From assembly GCA_963942565.1 (NCBI GenBank), contig OZ012685.1, positions 41,508,433-41,572,432 of the forward strand: a DNA stretch of 64,000 nt, written 5' to 3'. Positions 11,757 to 26,119 of the stretch are shown one piece after another; position 1 is the first letter of the stretch, and every line of letters begins with the position of its first letter. The DNA comes from Maea johnstoni. Its lineage: Eukaryota; Annelida; Polychaeta; Spionida; Magelonidae. The position numbers and the translations under genes were made by a program. The notes below the pieces were generated by a model, which was given only the letters and a program-made list of their open reading frames with translations, did no database searches and was not told the origin of the DNA.

Positions 11757-14356
11757 GATAAAAGCCTCTGAAAATATAGGGTATTCAAAGTCACCACTTC
11801 CCCTCAGGGCAAAGCAAGAATCTATTTGATTTTGCTATTCTACTTATCATTATCATTTTTTGTTGGCGGGGGCGGGAGGTGGGGTGTGATAATGCATTTG
11901 AGTACCATATTTCTTGTGGAAACATCACGAAGCACACATGAGAACACACCTGCTTGAGGATCCCCCAAATCTGCCTTTACCATTATACCATACATGGACT
12001 TTTTATTTGGCCAAAATCTAATTTTTTTAATGTAATTAGTGTGTCACATTCTTTTGAAACACTTCTGATCATAGATTTCCATATGAGCAATGCTATAAGG
12101 AGAGCATAGTACATCCAAAAGTCAAAAGTTTTATGGTTTAGCATAATTACTGAAATTGAGGTATACAGAGACAAAGCATTTTCCTAAGTTCCTAGGTTGG
12201 ATTAATGACAAATATGTTTAGCTACTCATCCCAACAATGCACTTTTTCATCTGACAACCAACTCGCTCCCTTTAAACTTTTGCCAATTGAATAAATCACC
12301 CAATGGGTTAAAATTATAAACCCCTTGCTACAGTACCACGCTTGCCTTGTAAATTTCCTTTTTTTCTAACAAGAAACATCCAGAATGACATTCAGCCTCA
12401 AGATTTTTTTTTGCAATAAATCAGAAAGTACAGCTTGTCAGGCCTTCATTTTTAGGGTGATAATTGCCACGATGACATTGTGAATCATCTCTTAAGTCTT
12501 CAGTAGACAAAAATAATAGATTAAACTGTCCTTTACACCATTAAACACTGAATACTAGTACTCCCTTCCCCTTTCTTGAAACATTGTGCAAGAACATTAT
12601 CATTCCCTGAAGTTAACCTGAACATAATTTATATTTAATGAAAATCTTTTCAATTTTGAATAATAAAAGATGCCATGGAAATGCAATATTGACTCCTGAG
12701 GATACACACAAACGTATAACGACATGTTCCTGCAGAGGCATTTGGAATTTGGAACTGCCATGATGTTGTGACTAACCAATTGCTAACAGTGAAGGACAGT
12801 GGAACATGGGGGCAAAACCACAACATGATCCTAGGTCACTGGCAACTTTCTCACATGCCTCAAGCCAGATTCAACTAGGCATTGGTAAGGAACAGGGAGC
12901 AGTTGAATTTAGACACTGACTTAGACCACTCAGCTATTGTGGCAGCCCCCCTTCAAGACCAAATAGCACATACAATATCTTTTTGTACTACAATGGTGGC
13001 ATAACATAGAGAGGAACTAGGTTCTATGTTCAAATACAGCTCTAATATCTTCCAAAGAACAAAGGCCTATGTCTATTCCTTAAACCATGAGAGTATTAGT
13101 AAACAATAGTAACACGATTTTTCATACAAAATTAAACTAAAGACCAGTACTTCTTTTCAGTATCCAAAACATACTATCTATTTGGTTATATAATCACTGA
13201 CCTTTTTGTTTTGAATTTGAAATGCGAATTCAGAGTAAATACTGATTTCTTCCCTGAATGTATTCAGGTGATACTTGAATCCTGACACTTCATCCAGATC
13301 CATGCAAATAGGGATTTGTGTTTTTCACAAGAAATGAAGTATGTGCATTTCAGCAAACAAGACTCAGTAGATTGCCACATTGTTTTGAAGGGAAGTGGTG
13401 TAATATGCATGCACAATACATATAATCATCATATTCCTATGTACATTTTAGCATTAAGAATAACTATCTATAGCCACAGCCAAATAGTGCCTCCCTGGTA
13501 TTTTTACTAGTCTAGAACAAGATGACCTTTCATTTCCAGTTCAAACAAAGTTCCTATGACTATTAATAATTAGCAGTGTTCCCCTCATAATGACAACTAT
13601 TTACAATGGACCTCAGAAAAATCTTGAAGGGTAAAAGCGGTTCATAAAATGTGAAAAAATGAGGTATATTTCCCAAAAACACAATGGAAAATACTTGTTA
13701 AAGTATATATGTAAGAGATGTACCGTAAAAAACTCTGACATAAATTTTGAACTCTAATGAATTTTGTAGATTGAACTTATATATAAAGTATGCAAATTAC
13801 CTTTTTTATATAAAATTAATCCTGCAGATTGGTTTTTGCAGTCTTCATGGCACCTGGACTGTTCAGTATCAGGAGAATTTCAGCAAAAATTAAAATGATG
13901 CCGTGTGTTTTCATTAGGATGTTAAAGATAATACACCCTTTTAAGGATTTCTGGAGTTAAGGGACTGTTGCAAAATAAGGAAGGTTGAAGGATTTTGATA
14001 TGGAAGCAATTCAGACTGGATTGGTAAGGAAATACCATAGAGGGGGACACTGCTCATGCTTTGTTAAAAAATACAATAGAGAGACATCTACAAGATTGTA
14101 GTTCATTCATAATCATTGTTCACTGGAAAATGAATTGCATGTCATTAAGTCATTCATTCAGTTTTAAGATGATGTCACCTTTTCTTTACCCTCTGGTGTA
14201 ATATATCTTTAAAGTCATATTTACAACCATGTATTACACTATGTAAATGGTGAACAACACAATGTAAGATGTGATGATGTATAATGTATGTTACAAACTA
14301 ATAATACATTTTCCTTCAGTAAAATAATTTGTCCCAGCCTTACTTACCCTGCTTAA
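11757..14356. other. Intron 2 interior
   Basis: AT-rich intronic DNA with one SINE copy (12808-12952); no exon-like frame was seen on either strand. Confidence 0.6.
12808..12952 (-). mobile_element. tRNA-derived SINE, copy 3, diverged
   Basis: Minus strand: GGCTGCCACAATAGCTGAGT head, GTGAGAAAGTTGCCAGTGAC body. It lies in intron 2 of the PDZ gene. Confidence 0.6.
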
Positions 14357-14360
14357 TTAA

Positions 14361-14505
14361 CACTGCTGGTGGCTTATTTGGTCAATACAAAATGATGCAG
14401 AAAACTTGGAAAATGACTTAATCCCTAGCACATGGGTACTCATCTGGGAGTGCTCAGTGAGGGCTATCAATAAATACCATCATTACAGGGTATAAATGTT
14501 TTTCA
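14361..14505 (-). mobile_element. TTAA-type MITE, family A copy 4, truncated
   Basis: Left TTAA at 14357-14360, then CACTGCTGGTGGCTTATTTGG. The family core follows but similarity stops near 14505; the other terminus is missing. Confidence 0.65.
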
Positions 14506-14758
14506 CAAATCTTTCCGTTCTTGTGAGACAGACAGACAGGCCATTTGATTCTAATACATGCATTTTCACCCAAACACAAAGAACACTATACCTGCTTAAT
14601 ATGGCCAAAACATAGATACATACATAGATACATACATACTTTACCTATTGCTTAATTTAAACATCAACATGGTTAATATCAATTATATGTAGCAATATGC
14701 AAATATCCTAAGGAAATTGGAAAATGTGGTGGGTAGACAGGTGTACTGATGTGATCAG

Positions 14759-14960
14759 TTAACCCATAGATGTCTGTTGCACCCCAAAAGACCTTGAGAA
14801 TCTTGGTAATATTGTTGTTACCCGAAATACAATATGATACTTATATCAACACTTTTAACCCTTTGCATCTGAAGATCATACAGAATCTAACACAACTCAT
14901 CAAATAGAGTAATATTTGAAGGCTATTTGATTTATAGGGAATAATAAACTTATCAGAAAC
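14759..14960 (+). mobile_element. Decayed TTAA-type MITE remnants (C/D-like starts)
   Basis: Two starts in a row: TTAACCCATAGATGTCTGTTGC at about 14759 and TTAACCCTTTGCATCTG at 14855. Both resemble C and D family ends, but no right termini were found. Low-confidence remnants. Confidence 0.35.
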
Positions 14961-15154
14961 AGCAACTTTCTGTCATATACTTAGAAAGAATATTGCTTTG
15001 GTATTGAAATATTTCCATATTTGATAGACCATATATATGCTACATGCATAAAATTGGTTAAAGTCAAAAGGCACACTTAATGATTGTTGGAAACCATGCA
15101 GTGTGAAAGTCCAGAAAAGGAGAAGAGAGAGAAGGGGTAGAGAATAGAGGTTAA

Positions 15155-15352
15155 CCCTTATGCTGCACGAGGCTAACTTGGTCAATACAAAATTATGCGA
15201 AAAAACCTGAAAAATGACTGAAACCCTGGCACATGGGTGCTCATCTGAGAGTACTCAGCGGGAGCTTTCCAATGAATACCAACATAACAGGGTTTAGATG
15301 GTTTTCAAAAATCTCTGTGCTTTGGGCGAAAGTAGCCTCAGCATTGGTAGGG
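15155..15352 (-). mobile_element. TTAA-type MITE, family A copy 5
   Basis: TTAA at 15151-15154 and 15353-15356, intact ends CCCTTATGCTGC / GCATTGGTAGGG. It lies about 95 bp from the donor of exon 2, between two copies of a 45-bp flanking sequence. Confidence 0.85.
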
Positions 15353-15449
15353 TTAACGATTATTGGAAATCATGCGATGTAAAAGTCCAGAAAAGGGGAA
15401 GTCCAAGACAATAGGCAGGTGGGCTGCTGCTGGTTGGCTGGGTGCTCAC

Positions 15450-15601
15450 CTGTTGACCTGTAGAGCCAGAGTACCTCCAGAGCTATCTACCCATCCCATG
15501 ACTTCAGCATGGCTCTTGCCCAGGCTGTCACGCCCATTCACCTTCAGCAGAGCATCACCCTCTTGCAGACCAGCAACGTGCGCCTTACTCTTCTTGCGAA
15601 T
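15450..15601 (-). CDS. SYNPO2-like: SYNPO2-like exon 2 (second half of PDZ)
   Basis: Encodes 50 residues plus two bases. It starts IRKKSKAHVAGLQEGDALL and continues through KVNGRDSLGKSHAEVMGWV to LALQVN. This is the classical PDZ second half: the A-x-x-x-L-x-x-G-D-x-(I/L)-x-x-(I/V)-N-G core, then helix B (SHAEVMGWV) with His at its first position, as in class I PDZ domains, and a final strand. The acceptor is a pyrimidine-rich TTTCAG and the donor AACAG|GTGAGC. The two leftover bases (AG) plus the first G of exon 3 make Arg84. A TTAA mini-element lies about 100 bp downstream in the intron. Confidence 0.88.
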
Positions 15602-15619
15602 CTGAAACACACAACACAA

Positions 15620-15950
15620 AAACACTGCATCAGCAACAATAACTCATAACAAGTGAAATACTATTGCCAGTAAACACTGCATCAGTAATAATGTATCACT
15701 TTGTATCCATGAATCATAATAAGTGAAACAATATTGCCAATAAACGCTACATCAGACTCAGTAACAATGTACCAGTTTGAATAAGTGAAATATTGCTTCT
15801 AATAAAAGCAGATGTCAACATTTTGCCAGTTTTGGTAGACGCATCATAATAGGTGATGCATTGTCCAATGAAAGTGCATGTGAGCACTGCATCAATTAGG
15901 ATGTATCAGTTTGAAATATGTACATCATAACTACAGGTGTGTGACTCATT
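15620..15950 (+). repeat. Degenerate tandem repeat, about 70-90 bp unit
   Basis: Repeats of ACTGCATCAG(T/C)AA, TCATAATAAGTGAAA and ATTGCCAATAAA, three to four decayed units, next to the acceptor of exon 2. Confidence 0.5.
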
Positions 15951-16262
15951 GCTAAAACTACACAGTTACAGACATGGCCCCCTACCCGCTGGTGCAGAAC
16001 ATAAAGGCTTTCAGCCGTGAGCATACATGATACGCTACAACCAAATTGGACCACACAGGAAATGCCTTTTGCACCTTGACACTAGGGACATTACTTTTTA
16101 CTATTGCTGCACAAGTCCCAAATACATTATTCTATTTTTAGATATAAAAAACTATGATATCATGTATATATGATAACATCAAAGGGAGAGTCTGATTTGT
16201 TATAAAAGAGTGGTTTTGACTGCAATTAACAAAATAAACACAACATAAAATGAGTGTAGAAC

Positions 16263-16590
16263 TATCATGACGTTGGAAACAGACTCATGGCCCTTTCTGT
16301 CAGTTGCATGGGTATACCATGCATTATATGCCTTATATTGCCTAAGGCTGGCCTGCCCTTATATAAGAGAATAGAGTTGTGTTGGAGCAGACAAATAAGT
16401 TATGACCTACTCAGTAAATGTGTGACTATCATGACGTTGGAAACAGACTCATGGCCCTTTCTGTCAGTTGCATGGGTATACCATGCATTATATGCCTTAT
16501 ATTGCCTAAGGCTGGCCTGCCCTTATATAAGAGAATAGAGTTGTGTTGGAGCAGACAAATAAGTTATGACCTACTTAGTAAATGTGTGAC
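16263..16590 (+). repeat. Near-perfect 2 x 164 bp tandem duplication
   Basis: Copies 16263-16426 and 16427-16590 differ at one base that I can see (CTACTCAG / CTACTTAG). Each can be read as an open frame, but the sequence has no protein-like features. Confidence 0.92.
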
Positions 16591-17580
16591 CTTGAAATGC
16601 ATTGCAGGGGCACAGGTGCATGCATAAGTTATTATCATAAGATATTAGTATTATTATTCAATAGGTACTCAATCACTTGCCTTGACTTAGTAGTAGAAAA
16701 TAGCATGATAGGTCAAACAATACAAGAAGTTGGGTATACATTTTTTGACTTACATCTTTCTGATCTAATCCTGTCAATATTAGTGTACTATGTCCAATTT
16801 TCCCATTTTTTCATCATCAGTTTATAGAACATATGGCCATGAAATGATTATTAGACATTTATAATGAACGTGAATTAATTCAAAACTCATTATTACAATT
16901 CTAAAAAGAATGTAAACATAGTTTTCATTTAAAGGGGTTGAACACAGATATCTCTCTTATAACAGGAGTGACAGTGTACTGAACATTTGAATGGATGTAT
17001 GTCAGACCACTATGACTTAGTGAAGTAGAAGAGGCTATTGCCATTTAAAGTTTGACTCGCTCAATAGCAAGAGGTACTCCATAACCGCAACAACAGCATC
17101 AAGCAGTGCTACTCGCAACTAGAAAGGAATCTCAATTACGTTCAAATTAGGATCCCACTCTCCATCCTCATGACTGGCTCTCAAGGCTAGACAAAAACCT
17201 AATTTCAGGCCCGCTGCTAGCCTCTATTTACTCTAACAATGTTTTCACTTGGCTCTGTGTTTTTCTCAAGCTGTCTGAGGGAAGGCAGCCGCACAACAAC
17301 ACAGGATGATAATTGACCCAAGGTTAGCTCCACTCGTGAGAGTTCTCAGCCTAAAGTTCTATAAAAGATTGCTCCGCCCCCGTTATTTAGTGCACAGGTA
17401 AACGGAAACACCATGCACTACTTGTATGTATTCATATTGGTAAGCCAAACATATGGTATGCAATGCCCTAGGCAGGTGTACAGGTTCAGGTTATGTAGTT
17501 CATACATTAACACTATCAGTACATACACTTAGGTAATAACTATAATAGCAATATATAAGTATACATAAATAGGTGTGTGC

Positions 17581-17691
<111 letters not shown>

Positions 17692-18770
17692 TGTATGTAT
17701 GTATATGTGTATGATAATTATAGTTGCAACAGTAGTAGACTATGTAACCATTATCCATCTTTATGAGGTAGAGCTAATCACAATTTGGGGAAGGTATTCC
17801 CTTTAATATGTTGTACGTTCAAAAGTGTATCAAATGCGTACTTAAAAAGTTGTGAGTCATTCCATATTTTTTATAGTGAAGAGTAATACGACATAAAGAA
17901 ACTGGGCTTCTACCCAATGCGAACTCATACAAGTTTCAATTTGTATAGCACTAAATAGGGGCACTGAAAGTAGAAATAAATACCTTGTGTAAACCACTTA
18001 AGCAAACTACAATGCGCCTAAAAATACACGCCATTCCTGACCACTTTATAAGTAAAAGATGCTCCTTCGATGCATAAACATGACTGGCAAATACTTTAAG
18101 TACCTGACAGTGGTAATAACATGTAAAGAGCAACCTAGGGCTTTGTGTTACTTAGCCGTCTTCCCTTTGTTGTCCTCTTACTCTCAGACCAATAGGTATA
18201 TGGTCCACTTCAAGCCAATCGTGAGACAGCGCTGTATGACCACACTTTCCCACAAAGGTGCAGCAACCATGTATCCGATGTCCACATAACTGTTTGCGGT
18301 AAGGGTGGTCGAAAATTGTACACGGAAATTGGCATGAGATAGTACATAAATGTACACTCTTCGCATTAGTCGGATTTGCTGATATATAGTACAACACACG
18401 TGTGCGTTTAAGTCAAACTCTAAGTATCGACTGCTACACCTTAAATACTTGGTTGCACAAACATGTACCTACATTTACGTAAGGCCCATAGCCATACACT
18501 CGAGTCGAGTTTACGTTGCGTGTGACGACGTCAACTTTGAGTTGAGAATGGTAATAAATAACTCATACTTCCAATGCCTACTTCATGACATTATTGGTGT
18601 ATCCAATATCCAGTTTTGCCCCATAAATCAAGTTTGTGCATGTACCACTTTTTCCCGAAAACTACATTATAATAAGTACATTATTATGTAACTGGTATAC
18701 CCCGTTTTTGCAAAAGTGTCACAGCGTTATGGCCCGTCACCCTGTTACATGACAGAAAAATTATCTTGCA

Positions 18771-18774
<4 letters not shown>

Positions 18775-18854
<80 letters not shown>
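18775..18854. repeat. (TA)n microsatellite
   Basis: Pure TA run of about 80 bp that begins 35 bp after the donor of the orphan exon. Confidence 0.95.
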
Positions 18855-18857
<3 letters not shown>

Positions 18858-18889
18858 GACGTCATAAATTAGATTGACACCTGACTCAC

Positions 18890-19426
18890 CTGTGATTCAT
18901 ATATTTGATTTAATTCTTCATTATTAGAATCATGCGTTTCAGCAATGTTCTCGATAAATGCTCCGCGTTGGGTAATTGTGGTAGGTGCATTAATGGAACT
19001 AAAATGCAATTGTCGTCTGCAAGATGCCGCCGTCGGTAAGGGAGAATTTTCCCCGATTGTATTAACTCCATGATTCTGGTTCTGATTCTTATTTTGACTC
19101 CTTGTTATCCACCTCCTAGTTGGATTTTCACTTATTCCAATTGATAGACTTTGTATTCCGCCGCTATTGAATAAAGGGTCCGCAGAACTTGATGCGGGAG
19201 TCGAAGTTGATAATTGGTTTGGTCGAATGTCGTTTCGCTTTGCATTCACTGTTGGCCTCGCCGTCGAACCATTGATATTAAACTCAATCTGTACAGTGCT
19301 TCGCCTCGATCTATCAATATTCCTCTTTGGGCGAGTGGTACTTTCGATGACAATGTCATCTTTCGCGCGTGTGGTATTGTCCGGAGGGGTGAGAACGATT
19401 GATAGCGACGAAACATGCTGCGCCAT
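18890..19426 (-). CDS. Orphan coding exon inside intron 1 (unknown protein, strong donor)
   Basis: 179 codons from an ATG in good context (AACATGG, protein begins MAQHVSSLSIVLTPPDN) to ATCACAG|GTGAGT, a consensus donor in phase 0. Reading on adds only six residues before a stop, so the donor is the natural end. The frame is open further upstream to about 19582, without another ATG. The protein is polar, rich in Ser, Thr, Asn and Arg, with patches such as TRPKRNIDRSRRST, TRRWITRSQNKNQ and SCRRQLHFSS; no domain was recognised. It lies in the 33 kb intron, on the same strand as the PDZ gene, and the phase would allow splicing to exon 2 at 15601. It may be an alternative first exon, a nested gene, or a by-chance frame; the upstream CpG-rich DNA favours a real 5' exon. 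Confidence 0.45.
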
Positions 19427-20127
19427 GTTAGGTTTGCGTTTGGGCCGCCGCCGAGACCTCTGTCCTAGTTCCGTGTGCCCGTGTTGCCTACTATTAAGGG
19501 TGTTCGGCTTGTGTGCACCCTTGCGCCCCTCCAACCATTTGTTTACGCTACACGTGTTGCGGCAAACCCCTGCTGAGTCCACTTCACAAATAATACCCTA
19601 TTGCGGCCACCCTGTCCTAATGCAAAAACTTTCACAATAAACACTATATTCTCTCTGCACGAAAAATATGACAACTAACATATGCCTACAATAAACAAAT
19701 GCGGGTCAGGTAAATCTGGTGCATTCAATGCAATTAGCTGTAAACTTATCGCGGAAAATTGGTTTCGTCAGAAACGGGTCTCCGAAGCCTATGTTTGAGG
19801 AAGGAACAACTCACTGCGTGATAGCTGTGTGTGTATTGACTCTTCCTTTCTGAAATCTTCAGCCAAGTTTGTAATATGTCACCACAGACTGGGAACGTAC
19901 AAATACAGTATTTACTCAGGTAACCAGGCAATGGATGATCACGGCCATTTTGCGTTTAGCTCCTGCATAAAGATCGCGGCACGCTCCGTGACAACAAAAC
20001 TACCGCAAATATGATCATATTTGTGACTATTGACCTGTTTTATAGAACAGAAATTGTCAATTTTAAAATATGGATACCACACATTGTCCAAGTCAAGCTA
20101 TCAATTTCGAGGATCATGGAGTCAGAA

Positions 20128-20481
<354 letters not shown>

Positions 20482-21659
20482 CCAAAGGGTATACACATAT
20501 TGTATATGGCATCACTTCAAGTTCTAAATTCATTTTAACTATAATGAAATGATGTGAAATGTATCTCATAAAAAACTTCACGTTTTAATCTAATCATATG
20601 TTTCTCATGTAAATTGGCAATGTACAATTAAGTACATAGCATATTTACTTGCATTAAACTGCACTCCATAGTGTACATATTGATTCCGTAAATACGTCAA
20701 TCCTGGGGCATCGTTTCACATCGATCACACTTAAACTCGTGAATGCACTCTATCGCCAGCAACAGCTAGTGCATCATTTAAGACACGAAAGTAGTTACAA
20801 GAACAAGTGTTTTACCGAGTGGATCCGGTATCATTCTATATTGAATTTCAAATGCTGTCAGAGTAATTTGGCCATTCATGATCAAGCTCGTGCCTAACTT
20901 TGACGTTTGTGGCTAGTTCCGTTTCCAGATCATCGCAAACTTACACAACAGCACGTTGTTTCCCGCGGTTTGCATGGCACTAGGCCAACGTCACTATCAA
21001 AGACCGTCTTTTTCACACACACTTATAGGCAAAACATATTTCTGTATCTGCACTGATTTTAGGTGCTTTCCCAATAGATTCTTCCCTCTACTAGTAATCC
21101 ATTGATCAAATGTATAACACAATCGTACGGTCAAAATGGAAAAGGCACATGAATAAGGTCCAGCCTTGCTATGTCATTTTTAGAACTGTTTTCAGTACGT
21201 AATTTTACCCAGATGAAATAAAATGATAAAACATCATTTTTATAAAATATTGGTGAAATTATAATAATTAATTTTTGAATTGTTTTCAATACGCAATTTC
21301 CTCAGATTAGATATAATGATAAAACTTCATTTTCGTAAAATATTGGTAAAATTATACTAATGCTTTGCTATTGCACTTGCTTTTTCATTGTCTTTTTCAC
21401 TTCTATCAAACACTTGTCTCGAAAGTCGTCAACGTTTTGAATATGCTCTAGTGTCCTCTACATCCTTACTCGGAAAAACATTCTAGAAAGGTAACGTGCT
21501 TACTCTGACTGTTCCACACCACAAAACATAAGAACTGGAGCAGACATGTGTCAAATTGTGGTTGTCAAAAGGGAAATCAAGTTGTCTCAGCAGCTAATGA
21601 GACCACAATGCACCAACCCATCCCAACCACTGCTCAATTCGACCAGACGTACATGTTAA

Positions 21660-21869
21660 CCCATTGATGCGCAAGAGTTTCGTTAAGATCTATCATACTT
21701 TTGACAATAACTTAAAAACCAAGAGTGATTTTACAAAACATTTCAAGGAAATTTGCTAGCAGTGTTCTGGTCGATATTTTTTCCTCCTTTAAATGATTTC
21801 CAATCTACACTTTCTTTAAAAGATTTCACAAAATCATTAAGCTACTGTTCGCCTTTGAGCATTAATGAG
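21660..21869 (+). mobile_element. TTAA-type MITE, diverged family B-like
   Basis: TTAA at 21656-21659 and 21870-21873. CCCATTGATGCGCAAGAG and GCATTAATGAG ends; internal ATCATACTTTTGACAATAACTT recalls family B. Confidence 0.6.
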
Positions 21870-22231
21870 TTAATATATTCCTGTTCAGCGCGCCTCATGA
21901 CCTGGCGTAAGGAATCTCCATACAGCCGTATCCAGCAAGCGGATATTCTACCTATCCGCCGGGTGAGCAAACACGTTACGCCTGATTTCTCAATTGTGAG
22001 TGCAATGGAAAAACGCACCAGGTATAGAAAATCTGCAACTTTTGGCGCCCAGTCAATACTCTTGGCAAGCTGTGTGTAAATAAATTCCGCGTTTACTCTA
22101 TTCCATACTTGGCCTAGAATATGTACTATGCTGTATGGGTATTGCTCACAGTGGGGAAGATGAGGATTGGGGTACTAGTATGCTTTGCCTACTTTCTGCA
22201 TTACACCTCCATTCGAGGGATTGAAAATTAA

Positions 22232-22437
22232 CCATTTCACTGCTGAGGCTCCTTTCGTCTAAAGCATAAGGATGCAAAACATTTTGAAAACCATCTAAAA
22301 CCTATCATATTGGTATTCATTTGAAAGCTCTGGTTGAGTACTCTCATATGAGTACCCATTTGCTACGGTTTCAGTCATTTGTCAGGTTTTTTTGCATCAT
22401 TTTGTATTGGCATAATTGGTTTCCAGCAGCATAAGGG
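22232..22437 (+). mobile_element. TTAA-type MITE, family A copy 6
   Basis: TTAA at 22228-22231 and 22438-22441; CATTTCACTGCTGAGG to CCAGCAGCATAAGGG. Confidence 0.8.
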
Positions 22438-22646
22438 TTAAAGTCGCCAGTGCGACCATCTTTGAAATGAAGCTTATATTTGTATCGCAGCATGTATGTT
22501 TAGTCTGCTCTTACTGATTTTGGAACCGATCGAGATAATCATGCTACCTGAAGGTTATTTGTCAAGCCGTACCTTTTCAAACCTGCTATTTTGTATACTG
22601 CATAGGAAGATTGACCCCTCCATTGTCTATAAACCCTATACTTAAT

Positions 22647-22650
<4 letters not shown>

Positions 22651-22691
<41 letters not shown>
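22651..22691. repeat. (GT)n microsatellite
   Basis: About 20 GT units. Confidence 0.95.
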
Positions 22692-22692
<1 letters not shown>

Positions 22693-23598
22693 TCCTCGCG
22701 GAGCTGAATTCCCAACTTATCCGAATCAGTAACGTATTCGGTTCCCATGTCATAAGCACAACTTTGCATTCAGCCCTTAGTTAAACACACAGCATGAGCA
22801 TATCATTTGATTTCTTCAGATGACTGCAGTAAATATCGAATGATCCGAGTTTTCCACCTAAGATACGAAACTACCTCCCCCTTCAACAAGCCAAAGGTAT
22901 CTTCTCTGTATTATATATACATCCTCCTGGTGATCCAGTGGTGTAACGTAAGGCTCTCAGGCCTGCGATCTGGCACTTGCGTCCCCTGGATCCTCATCAG
23001 TGGGTTGGTGTGGTTGGTGTATCGATGTGTCGCGTTGTGAAAGTGAGACTTCGCAGAAAGAGGCGATTTCTTCGAAATAGCGGAATTGCACAATGATTCG
23101 ATCCAGGTTGTTGGAAGCGAAGAAAAGTTCGCCCATACAAAGAAAACAAACAAAGTCCTCAACAGGTATCAGAATCCATTTCCAGAATATGTCCAGTGCT
23201 CAGTTATTCTTCAGGGTATAGTTATTCCGTTTAGACTGTTTTGTATGCGCGAGAACCAAGCTTGCAGGCGTTTGACCGTGAATCGCATGCATGATGCATG
23301 ATAGTTGTTACAAATCGGCCAAGCGTTAAGGGTGATGTAATTAGTTGTACCTACATGTAGCAGCCAAGGGCACAATTTAATATTGTCACGTCAAGTGTGA
23401 TCTCACCTGGAACAATAACATGTCTATGTTTCTGGTAAGGCCACTTTTTTCTGTTTTAGGAAAATATCCTCGTGCAAAAGAGAGTTAAGGAAAGTTATTC
23501 CTTGAAAGTTATATTCATGCATATGAAAATAACCAGATTTTCCCACTTATCTCGCAACTGTACAGTATAAAAGTGGTCAAGTAGTGTGATTTACAACC

Positions 23599-23796
<198 letters not shown>

Positions 23797-24403
23797 ACAT
23801 AAGGGAAATGCATTTTACAGCTGAGGCCCGTGTCTCCAACTGATATTTGTAACGAGTCTAGGTTTTGGCTTTATTGTGCATTTGGGTATGCCTTGTCAAC
23901 TATTCATGTGAAGGCAACCTGACTGCTTCTGCCAAACCAAGTTTGATTTACACGTTCTACTCAAAGTGGAATCAGCGCTCTCATTAGCCTGAATAATTCG
24001 CGTGCCTTTTTACCCTTTCCCAGTGTTGGACAGACACCGCTTAGGTATAGAACGTTCCACTGTTGCAAGCTAGGCGCCCTGGAACCATATATAATAATAA
24101 AATTGACCGGGCTTTACTTAGATCCTGTATATATAGTAATGAAAACATCACAAGAGAAGTCGACGAGATGACAGTGTGACAGAGAAGCCTCAATAAATAA
24201 CCGCCACCTGGTGATAGTTCCACTAAACTGCACTCGCGGCACTGTTGCATTATAAGTTTGTGCGATATGTGAGGCCACGTAAACGTCAATGGGGAGCCCC
24301 ACCCTCCTTAAAGTCCTCTTAATTGGGGATACTATTCGCATAAGCCAAAGAACACTCAGACCAATGATCGAATGCAACACCTTTCAGTTGGTTTTCTGGT
24401 TGA

Positions 24404-24405
<2 letters not shown>

Positions 24406-24445
<40 letters not shown>

Positions 24446-24446
24446 A
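24406..24446. repeat. (GTA)n microsatellite
   Basis: About 13 GTA/AGT units. Confidence 0.9.
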
Positions 24447-25169
24447 TTCCACCGCTCGCAGATATGAAGGTGCATTGCGCTAACTAGGGTAATTAGGAGC
24501 CCCTGGCGCTGAGGTGGGCTTGATCAGCATGGGACTGCCGCGCCATCGGCCCACCTGGCCAAGCGCTCAAGAATCACACTCAGACCTCTCTAGCATCTGA
24601 GGCAAGCGCAGGTGAGAATGTTAATCAAGTTACACTTGTAAATCTTAAGATCAAAAGTGTTTTAGTATTTTTGGACCAGGATGACCTTAAAGACAGTTGA
24701 TGAAAACTAATTTCCCCTTCAAGCCCCAGCTATCGCGCTGGCATGCCTTCAAAGGGTCTGGATAGATACTAACACATTTATAGTAATGAAGTGTGTCCAC
24801 CTCTTTTCTCAACTTACGCCATTAAATAATGGCGTGACGTCCTCGCACGTTCCTATCTCTTCATCCCTATAATTAAGCGTATCGCCTGCAGCAGCTAAGA
24901 ACATAGATGGAAGGGAATACAGTATTATTCCCCTGAAGGCGTGAAATGAGAGGGGCACTTAAAGCATATACTAGGTCCCCTAAAGACGATAAGGTACTTA
25001 TGTCAAATCATGGGCCAAGGACACAAGCTGCTACACAGAATAGTATGAGTACTTAACCTCAATAAAAGAAGTAAACCTCATGCCTTATACCACAGTATTA
25101 CATGCTTCAGTATTTATATAAACTAAACCTTATTCCTCACCATGCCGTTGAGGCATTTTGTTTATTGCC

Positions 25170-25730
<561 letters not shown>

Positions 25731-26119
25731 AGAAACTCGCAATGTGCGTGCGTTAGACCAACAGTGGGAATCAGTGGGTTACGATTGCACAACTTTTTGT
25801 GCTCTTATTTCAAGCTCTTATTCAACTTACTATGGACTAAAGCATCGCTGGATACCTTTGATACGTATTGACTTTAGGGCAGTAGTACAAGGTAGCTTTA
25901 TAAGTTAAACTCCCCGCAGCTCAATAAGATGTTATAAGCGTTCGTTTGTCAACTTTCATATGAAACAGTCGTGTAATGGTACTAGCTAAGCTGCCATCCT
26001 GAATACCCGTGCAGGCATAACAAGATTCCAATTTAATCTATAAGTAAAATGTCTTCACCTCCCTGCCATATCAAGGCGAAATCGTGACAAGCCTACTTTT
26101 AATAGTCGAGGACAGAGGA

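Noticed and set aside
18152-18397. Cys/His-rich minus-strand frame that looks a little like a zinc-binding module (CGHRIHGCC, CGHTALSH)
   Set aside because: Spacing fits no RING, TRAF or other finger; no good splice partners; overlapping frames in other phases are equally open.
22925-23040. tRNA-like sequence GGTGATCCAGTGGTGTAACG...
   Set aside because: No valid B box or paired acceptor stem; no second copy seen in the window.
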